In this document: positions 44,100 through 48,451 of the stretch, piece by piece | Position numbering within the stretch: position 1 is the first letter of the stretch | Layout of the letters: each line of letters starts with the position of its first letter | Assembly (NCBI GenBank): GCA_024679565.1 | Contig: JAIBDD010000022.1 | Span: forward strand, 1 to 48,451 | Length of the DNA: 48,451 bases | Source: Bacteroidota bacterium | GTDB taxonomy: Bacteria > Bacteroidota > Bacteroidia > NS11-12g > UBA9320 | Direction: 5' to 3' | Position numbers and translations under genes: made by a program | Notes under the pieces: model-generated | Database searches by the model: none | The model's input: only the letters and a program-made list of their open reading frames with translations | Told to the model about the DNA's origin: nothing

Positions 44100-44135
44100 A
44101 AGTGGTTGTTGCGTCTTGGATGAAAGGCAATAACA

Positions 44136-44163
44136 ATGTGGATAGGGTATAGGCTATCCACAT
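44136..44163. promoter_or_regulatory. Perfect 10-bp inverted repeat, DnaA-box-like arms
   Basis: ATGTGGATAG (44136-44145) and CTATCCACAT (44154-44163) are perfect inverted repeats around an 8-nt centre. Each arm contains CTATCCACA, one base from the DnaA box TTATCCACA. It lies in the gene-free interval 44088-44318 between two divergent genes. A second palindrome (GTTGA, TAT, TCAAC) lies at 44233-44245. No U run follows, so it is not a terminator. Confidence 0.55.
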
Positions 44164-44318
44164 AGATTATGTGATTTGCACAATGTGTTTTTGAAATAAT
44201 GCGTATATTAATTGCACTTAGGCGTGTAAATAGTTGATATTCAACATTATAGGTTCATATTGTATCTGTGTTTGAGGGATATCCTGACGACATGCACTAC
44301 TACTACTAACTTCTTGAT

Positions 44319-44894
44319 ATGATGATTCTTCAGCATTTAAATCGATACACAACCCAATTCATTACTTCTATAGTTTTGGTGTTCAGTTTTTGCGCTATTT
44401 CATATGCTCAGCCTAATACAGACAATCACGATGTTAAAATCATTGTGCCCAAATCATCTACTATTCAGGTTTCAGGAGAGACTACAGAATCTATAGTTCT
44501 GTCTCCACAACTGCCTAGCGATGCGGTGAAACCCTTAAATTTTGAGTCGACAGTAAACAATAGTTTATGGTTGAATTACTCAGCGGTGTCTCAGGAAGGA
44601 AAAAACATATATGTTTCTATTGCAGATGGTGACTTACCTGCTGGAATAGGTTTAACGGTACAAGCATCCACGCCTGGAGATGATGGTCAAGGAAATTTTG
44701 GCGAATCAGCTGGATCTATAACACTATCGTCAGTGAATCAAGCGCTTGTTAGAGGAATAACCACATGCTTTACTGGCGAAGGGACCAATAAAGGCCGTCA
44801 GCTCGCCTATGAACTTATATCGAATAATCAATACCAACTAATAAATGCGACACCAAACGCAACCATAACCGTATGCTACACGATTACGGACTAA
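44319..44894 (+). CDS. Secreted hypothetical protein, all-beta
   Basis: The 191-residue protein has a signal peptide (FITSIVLVFSFCAISYAQ), so it is exported. The mature part looks like a beta-sandwich of the kind seen in short Bacteroidota surface proteins: NNSLWLNYSAVSQEGKNIYV, AGIGLTVQASTP, ESAGSITLSSVNQALV and the ending ATITVCYTITD. Two cysteines (CFTGEG and VCYT) may pair. I recall similar proteins without a name. It ends before a strong terminator. Codons 1 and 2 are both ATG, so the start could be 44319 or 44322. Confidence 0.8.
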   Translation: MMILQHLNRYTTQFITSIVLVFSFCAISYAQPNTDNHDVKIIVPKSSTIQVSGETTESIVLSPQLPSDAVKPLNFESTVNNSLWLNYSAVSQEGKNIYVSIADGDLPAGIGLTVQASTPGDDGQGNFGESAGSITLSSVNQALVRGITTCFTGEGTNKGRQLAYELISNNQYQLINATPNATITVCYTITD

Positions 44895-44956
44895 GACAAG
44901 GACGTTGCTATCGGTAGTAAGATAAACAACGCAATCAACCATAATTTATAGTAAGC

Positions 44957-44992
44957 AAAGGCCCTGATGGAGATTAGGGCCTTTATTTTTTT
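44957..44992. terminator. Terminator after the secreted protein gene, also at the end of the pseudogene
   Basis: AAAGGCCCT (44957-44965) and AGGGCCTTT (44976-44984) form a 9-bp stem with a 10-nt loop, followed by A and seven T on the plus strand. On the minus strand the trailing run is weak. Confidence 0.85.
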
Positions 44993-45665
44993 CGTACTTG
45001 AGGCGACATTATTTTTCTTTTTGCCATTTTAAATAGCGTTAACCACTCTGCACGTTTCGACCTGATTTTTTGGTGGTCATACGAAGTCAATCGTTCAAAA
45101 TCGGTACGCAGGTCTGTATAGATACAAAGTCCATCTTTACCTTTCCGTCCAATTATATTAATCTTTTTCGCGGTCAACCAGTCAATGATTTTTCAAGCCT
45201 CTGCTTGCACAGTCGGAAATATTTTTTGCATGGATTTGTGTTTGTCTGGTTCCGGCAGCTTATCCCATTCGAAAAAATCAAAGTGGGTGTTTGTAAAGGA
45301 TAGGCCATACTGTACACCTATTGTCTCCATAAAGAAATACCCGTCAGCGTACAGTTCGTAAAGGTATATAATGCAGGAATAAACTGTTCATTGCTGACCG
45401 TAAGCCTGTGTAGAGTCGAAGTAACCCTATAGGTCTCGAATGCCTTTGTTTGTTTTTTAGAGGCAATGAGCAAAGAAAGCGATTTGTTTATATCATTAGT
45501 CTTTGTTGAACACAGCAGTATCAGAGAAGAGATTTGTGTTCCCAAGTAATTTTTTAGTTTTTGATCGGATGTAATCTCTTTTTGAAATTGTTCGAGATTA
45601 CCAGATTGAATCATAAAGTCGAAAACCGTCTTTTGAGATTCAGTAAGCGCTGTTCCTAATTTCAT
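44983..45665 (-). pseudogene. Decayed gene of about 227 residues: one frameshift and one in-frame stop
   Basis: The intact product would be about 227 residues. The first part (ATG 45665, KLGTALTESQKTVFDFMIQSG onward) is read in one frame to a TAG at 45318-45320. Near 45366 the sense shifts by one base to the frame that reads LYELYADGYFFMETIGVQYG and FTNTHFDFFEWDKLPEPDKHK. That frame then meets TGA at 45193-45195, after which it continues KIIDWLTAKKINIIGRKGKDG to the natural end at 44983. The total length of 683 bp is one base short of a multiple of three, which fits a single deletion. I do not recognise the family. A terminator stands directly before its first ATG, which may have silenced it. 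Confidence 0.7.
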
Positions 45666-45668
45666 GGT

Positions 45669-45699
45669 AAAAAAAAGAGAGGGTATTCACCGCTCTCTT
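45669..45699 (-). terminator. Terminator after the two-component operon
   Basis: AAGAGAG (45675-45681) pairs with CTCTCTT (45693-45699), with a further GGT/ACC pair inside, and eight U follow on the minus strand (45669-45676). It ends 3 nt before the pseudogene's ATG. Confidence 0.85.
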
Positions 45700-45704
45700 A
45701 ATAG

Positions 45705-45755
45705 TTAGTTTGTAAATTTAATGCCCTTTTCCAACTGCATTATGGCAGTTCTCAT
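45705..45755 (-). CDS. Possible 16-residue small ORF
   Basis: ATG 45755 opens a 16-codon frame (MRTAIMQLEKGIKFTN) that stops just before the terminator hairpin. It lies downstream of the 18-bp palindrome at 45815-45832 and a near-consensus -7 box (TTCCTTTG). It could be a leader peptide, a secreted peptide or nothing. No Shine-Dalgarno is visible. Confidence 0.25.
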   Translation of the reverse strand: MRTAIMQLEKGIKFTN

Positions 45756-45814
45756 TGCTTGAAGTTTGATTCGTTACTTCAGTCTCAAAACAAAGGAATA
45801 TGTATGGGTTACAC

Positions 45815-45832
45815 AATATCTAAAAAGATACA
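45815..45832. promoter_or_regulatory. 18-bp palindromic element, copy 1
   Basis: AATATCTAAAAAGATACA contains an inverted repeat (TATCT, AAAA, AGATA). An identical copy is at 48277-48294, at the head of the operon. This copy lies between the end of the response-regulator gene and the next start codon. It is a candidate binding site for that regulator. Confidence 0.6.
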
Positions 45833-45855
45833 TAGAGGGTGATTTTTATCATTTT

Positions 45856-46494
45856 TTAAGATTCGACCCAATACAACCCGCTTTTAATGGCGTAAAGCAC
45901 CAGTCCCACAGTATTTTTAACTTGGAGTTTTTCTATCATTCTAGTACGGTACGTATTAACGGTGTTTCTAGACAGTTTAAGCTGCTGTGCAATTTGTTCA
46001 TTCGTTTTTTGCTCACAAATGAGTTTAAGAATTCTTTCTTCCTTTGGATTTAATTTTTGATCACTTAACCGCGGTAAATCCGTTGATTTTAAATAACTAG
46101 CGATATCACGACTTACATAAAACCCCGAATTGTATACTGTTATTATGGCCTGGAATAATTCTAGAGAGCTGGCAGCCTTGGTTACAAATCCGTTCGCACC
46201 ATTTTGAATCATTTCGTTTACCACTCTAGGCTCCTTATGAACGGATAAACCAAGAAGCTTAACCTCATTGCCATACAAAGAGCGATATTTTTTTACCGTT
46301 GCGGGTCCATCCATAACGGGCATTTCGACATCCACCAGTATAACATCTGGAAGACTAGACCTATCTAATAAATCCATTAACACTTCACCATTTCCCGCTT
46401 CAATTGTAATCTCAAAGTCGTCGTGATCGTTAAGTAAATTGACCATTGCAGTGCGTAATATTCTGTGGTCTTCTACAATTCCAAGTTTAATCAT
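45856..46494 (-). CDS. NarL/LuxR-type response regulator
   Basis: The 212-residue protein has an N-terminal receiver domain with the acidic pair E8/D9 and the phosphorylated aspartate D55 in VILVDVEMPVMDGP, and the conserved lysine in GFVTKAAS. The C-terminal LuxR-type helix-turn-helix is LNPKEERILKLICEQKTNEQIAQQLKLSRNTVNTYR, quoted in part. It is the final gene of the operon and overlaps the histidine kinase by 8 bp. The kinase is its evident partner. It probably binds the palindromes at 45815-45832 and 48277-48294. Confidence 0.95.
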   Translation of the reverse strand: MIKLGIVEDHRILRTAMVNLLNDHDDFEITIEAGNGEVLMDLLDRSSLPDVILVDVEMPVMDGPATVKKYRSLYGNEVKLLGLSVHKEPRVVNEMIQNGANGFVTKAASSLELFQAIITVYNSGFYVSRDIASYLKSTDLPRLSDQKLNPKEERILKLICEQKTNEQIAQQLKLSRNTVNTYRTRMIEKLQVKNTVGLVLYAIKSGLYWVES

Positions 46495-47269
46495 ATGGCA
46501 TGTCTATTTTATAGGTAACACCTTCATTTATAGCTGACGCTGAATGTATTTTCCCATCTATTGCTTCAACACGTCCTTTGATGCTATTAAGGCCTAAACC
46601 CGAATAATCTAATGTGTTGTCGAAGCCTACGCCGTTGTCGGAATACACCAATTGAATACGGTTATCGTTTTTTTGAATGTCGATATGGACGTATTTCGCA
46701 TTAGCATGTTTCCTCGCATTGGTTATTAATTCTTGACATACCCTATATACAGTTAGGTTTGTGATTTCCTTGGGTGATGCATCAAAGTTTATGTCCATGG
46801 AAAAAGTTGTTTGCTTTTCGAAATTTGCTTTGTCTACCAAATCATGTAAGGCATGTTTTAAGCCATGTCGGTTAAGGATAACAGGGTAGAGGAGTTTAGA
46901 AATATCTGAAAATTGACTGATTGCCACTTCCAATGCTTCAGATGTTTGTTTAGCTAATTCTGGAATTTCAACAACCTTGTCTTTTTTGACCTTTTGTTGC
47001 ATGCGGTCTACGTTTAAACGGATTGCTGCGAAAGTTGGCCCTAATTCGTCATGCAATTCTAACCCGACGCGCTGCCTTTCTTTTTCTTGAGAGATTAACG
47101 TGTTTTCTGCAATTTCTTTTTGTCGATTAACCTCCATGCGTTGCATTTGAAGTTCGAGTAAAGACTTTTTTTTCTGCCCCGTAACAACAATAATCATCGT
47201 TAGTGCCAGTATAACTAAGGTAAACGCTGTTCCTAGGATGATGATGATGGTGTTGGTGTTGGCTTCCAT
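46487..47269 (-). CDS. Membrane histidine kinase with no sensor domain (HisKA_3 type)
   Basis: The 260-residue protein has one membrane helix (TIIIILGTAFTLVILALTMII), a coiled coil, and a HisKA_3 dimerisation domain (SQEKERQRVGLELHDELGP) with the phospho-accepting His73. The ATPase domain has VCQELITNARKHANAKYVHID, VYSDNGVGFD (here LVYSDNGVGFDN) and GLGLNSIKGRVEAI. There is no extracytoplasmic sensor, so input may come from the preceding membrane protein, whose gene overlaps this one by 37 bp. Confidence 0.94.
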   Translation of the reverse strand: MEANTNTIIIILGTAFTLVILALTMIIVVTGQKKKSLLELQMQRMEVNRQKEIAENTLISQEKERQRVGLELHDELGPTFAAIRLNVDRMQQKVKKDKVVEIPELAKQTSEALEVAISQFSDISKLLYPVILNRHGLKHALHDLVDKANFEKQTTFSMDINFDASPKEITNLTVYRVCQELITNARKHANAKYVHIDIQKNDNRIQLVYSDNGVGFDNTLDYSGLGLNSIKGRVEAIDGKIHSASAINEGVTYKIDMPYD

Positions 47270-47922
47270 AAAAGTCCGATGTTAAGGGTTAAGATGAATA
47301 AAAGATAAAGTGGAAGATAAATTTTGTTCCAATAGTCAAACCATACGGCAATGTCTCCAATGATATATCGGCCAAAAGCAATGGTAAAAAAGCTCCCAGC
47401 GAAATAGCCTAAGAACCCGAATATGTAGATGAAACGTTTGGTAACACCACCGCTACGGAAACTAGGTTTAGAAATAACATCGTACAACCACATAAATGTG
47501 ATTATAATGAAACAAAGATTAACTACCGCACTAAAGTCAGAAAATTGCTGTGTGTCGAGAGGACTTCTTTTTGGAAATACATTCACTATGTCCAAGATGT
47601 TTATTGAGGAATAGTCGGTTAGAAGAAATAGCACTAATACGAATGTGGGTATTAAAGTACCGATGTAAATAATCTTTTTGTTCCGTATTTCTTGTTGTAC
47701 TAAGAAACTAAATGCCAATAAATAGGCTATTGAAAATAAGCTGTATTGTATTAGGTTGTATCCCTCATGAAAGTAGGTAAATACTTCTGATAAAAATACT
47801 ATTCCTAAGAAATACAGTATTTGCTTATCGATTTTTACGTTTGTACGTTTAAAGAGAGTAAAAATGGCAGGAATCAAGATAAATAACATCCTAAAGCCTA
47901 TATTTCTCATGATTTCTACCAT
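47233..47922 (-). CDS. Polytopic membrane protein, likely sensor partner of the kinase
   Basis: The 229-residue protein has about seven hydrophobic segments (for example LFILIPAIFTLFK, IVFLSEVFTYFHEGY, SIAYLLAFSFLVQQ, IIYIGTLIPTFVLVLFLL, VVNLCFIIITFMWLYDVI) and ends with a serine/threonine-proline tail (PTPTPSSSS). It has no recognised domain. Its gene overlaps the kinase gene by 37 bp and is preceded, after AAGGA (a rare good Shine-Dalgarno here), by a small protein gene. The arrangement suggests that it senses the signal and passes it to the kinase. The role is inferred. Confidence 0.8.
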   Translation of the reverse strand: MVEIMRNIGFRMLFILIPAIFTLFKRTNVKIDKQILYFLGIVFLSEVFTYFHEGYNLIQYSLFSIAYLLAFSFLVQQEIRNKKIIYIGTLIPTFVLVLFLLTDYSSINILDIVNVFPKRSPLDTQQFSDFSAVVNLCFIIITFMWLYDVISKPSFRSGGVTKRFIYIFGFLGYFAGSFFTIAFGRYIIGDIAVWFDYWNKIYLPLYLLFILTLNIGLLWKPTPTPSSSS

Positions 47923-47931
47923 TGTCCTTAA

Positions 47932-48243
47932 CTATGAATTTAGAGCGTTAGGGGAAGATGAATTTGGTGGATCGGGTAATGCAATATCTGCTAATTCACC
48001 GTTAACTAAATCATCTTCATTTGCTTTGGCGCCAACAAGTACTAAAGTCGGATTATCGTTGCTATCGAGTGCATAGTAGTATCTAATTCCGACGCACTCT
48101 ACTTGGTCTAAGATGGCTTGTAAAGCATCTTTACCAAAGAAGCCGCCGATTAAGGCACCAGGGTTTGCGTCTCTTTAGTCTTTAGTCATTGCAGCTGCTG
48201 CAGCTAAAGAAATTGAATGGTCTTGATTTGGATTAAAACTCAT
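47932..48243 (-). pseudogene. Small protein gene (103 codons) with a premature stop at codon 23
   Basis: ATG 48243 opens a frame of 103 codons whose 23rd codon is TAA (48175-48177). Before it the product reads MSFNPNQDHSISLAAAAAMT, and after it RDANPGALIGGFFGKDALQ and onward to CVGIRYYYALDSNDNPTLVLVGAK and a final NALNS. The frame is unbroken apart from that codon, and I recall similar small Bacteroidota proteins with a CVGIR/YY-like core and an NxLNS end. Two copies of ACTAAAG stand in tandem at the stop. The gene heads the kinase operon with a 9-bp gap, so translation of a truncated peptide may still start there. A weak -7 box (GAATTTTG) ends 4 nt before the ATG. Confidence 0.7.
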
Positions 48244-48276
48244 ATCTCAAAATTCGCCATAACAAATCACAAGTAA

Positions 48277-48294
48277 AATATCTAAAAAGATACA
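48277..48294. promoter_or_regulatory. 18-bp palindromic element, copy 2
   Basis: AATATCTAAAAAGATACA, identical to the copy at 45815-45832, lies 34 bp upstream of the first gene of the operon, where an activator would act. The remaining stretch to 48451 shows no gene; it ends in a run of nine A. Confidence 0.65.
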
Positions 48295-48451
48295 AAATCG
48301 ACTATATTTTAAGTAATTTGGGTTGAGAAGTATCTATTGCGCTAAACGACAACGCCTAGTTTTGTTAGAGAAAATAGAGCGGGTTATTTGAATTAGATAA
48401 ATCTTAACAGGACCGGACTTATATCCTTGTTGTTTGAACTTCAAAAAAAAA

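Noticed and set aside
47864..48076. 70-codon plus-strand frame near the right end
   Set aside because: It is antisense to the small protein gene, whose minus-strand frame has family-like residues and a natural stop.

Overview
The window looks like chromosome from a Bacteroidota bacterium, most probably Flavobacteriia-like, of moderate-to-low GC. The evidence is the gene families (GldL/GldM-type motor proteins, a secreted protease with a type IX C-terminal sorting tail, DUF5683 beside parAB, DUF4920, SPFH and MoxR/DUF58 proteins), promoter -7 boxes of the form TAnnTTTG (often TAnnTTCG), and the near absence of Shine-Dalgarno sequences. Genus cannot be read from the sequence. No rRNA, tRNA, CRISPR array, insertion sequence or prophage was recognised.

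Layout. 1-285: no gene, but three short repeats exactly 31 bp apart. 286-3246 (minus): trmD, a lipoprotein with an ExbD-like tail, and dnaN. 3440-5867 (plus): moxR and a DUF58 gene. 5880-8628 (minus): an LptF/LptG-type permease and a glycosyltransferase. 8814-11852 (minus): valS and rplS, separated by a strong terminator. 11983-14658 (minus): an AsmA-like gene read in one continuous frame but cut by two in-frame stop codons. 14716-19118 (minus): a compact operon of a short GldL, a GldM and a beta-helix/outer-membrane-barrel protein, without gldK or gldN. 19358-24016 (minus): pruA, murB with an RluA-type synthase, a glycosyltransferase, and a cysteine-repeat lipoprotein. 24106-30815: mixed housekeeping and hypothetical genes (cinA, SPFH, an SDR protein, a TPR-like protein, rluE, an OppA-like lipoprotein). 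30866-34872 (plus): an MBL-fold hydrolase, parA, parB, DUF5683 and a 3-hydroxyacyl-CoA dehydrogenase. 34945-41190 (minus): a seven-gene run starting at ribD. prmC lies divergently. 42183-44087 (minus): a cytochrome c-like lipoprotein, a DUF4920 lipoprotein and an SRAP protein. 44319-48243: a secreted protein, a decayed gene, and a two-component operon headed by a small protein gene with a premature stop.

Two themes stand out. First, the GldL-GldM-barrel operon could be a proton-driven motor coupled to its own outer-membrane partner, separate from the standard type IX system. Second, three accessory genes (the AsmA-like gene, the 227-residue pseudogene and the 103-residue small protein) carry five lesions between them (four in-frame stops and one frameshift), while the essential genes are intact. 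This suggests real, recent gene decay or stop-codon readthrough rather than poor sequence.

At the regulatory level, several genes with secure starts have a -7 box ending only 3-4 nt before the start codon, which predicts leaderless mRNAs. Several terminators sit so close to the next start codon that terminator and promoter must overlap. An identical 18-bp palindromic element lies on both sides of the two-component operon and is a good candidate for the response-regulator binding site.
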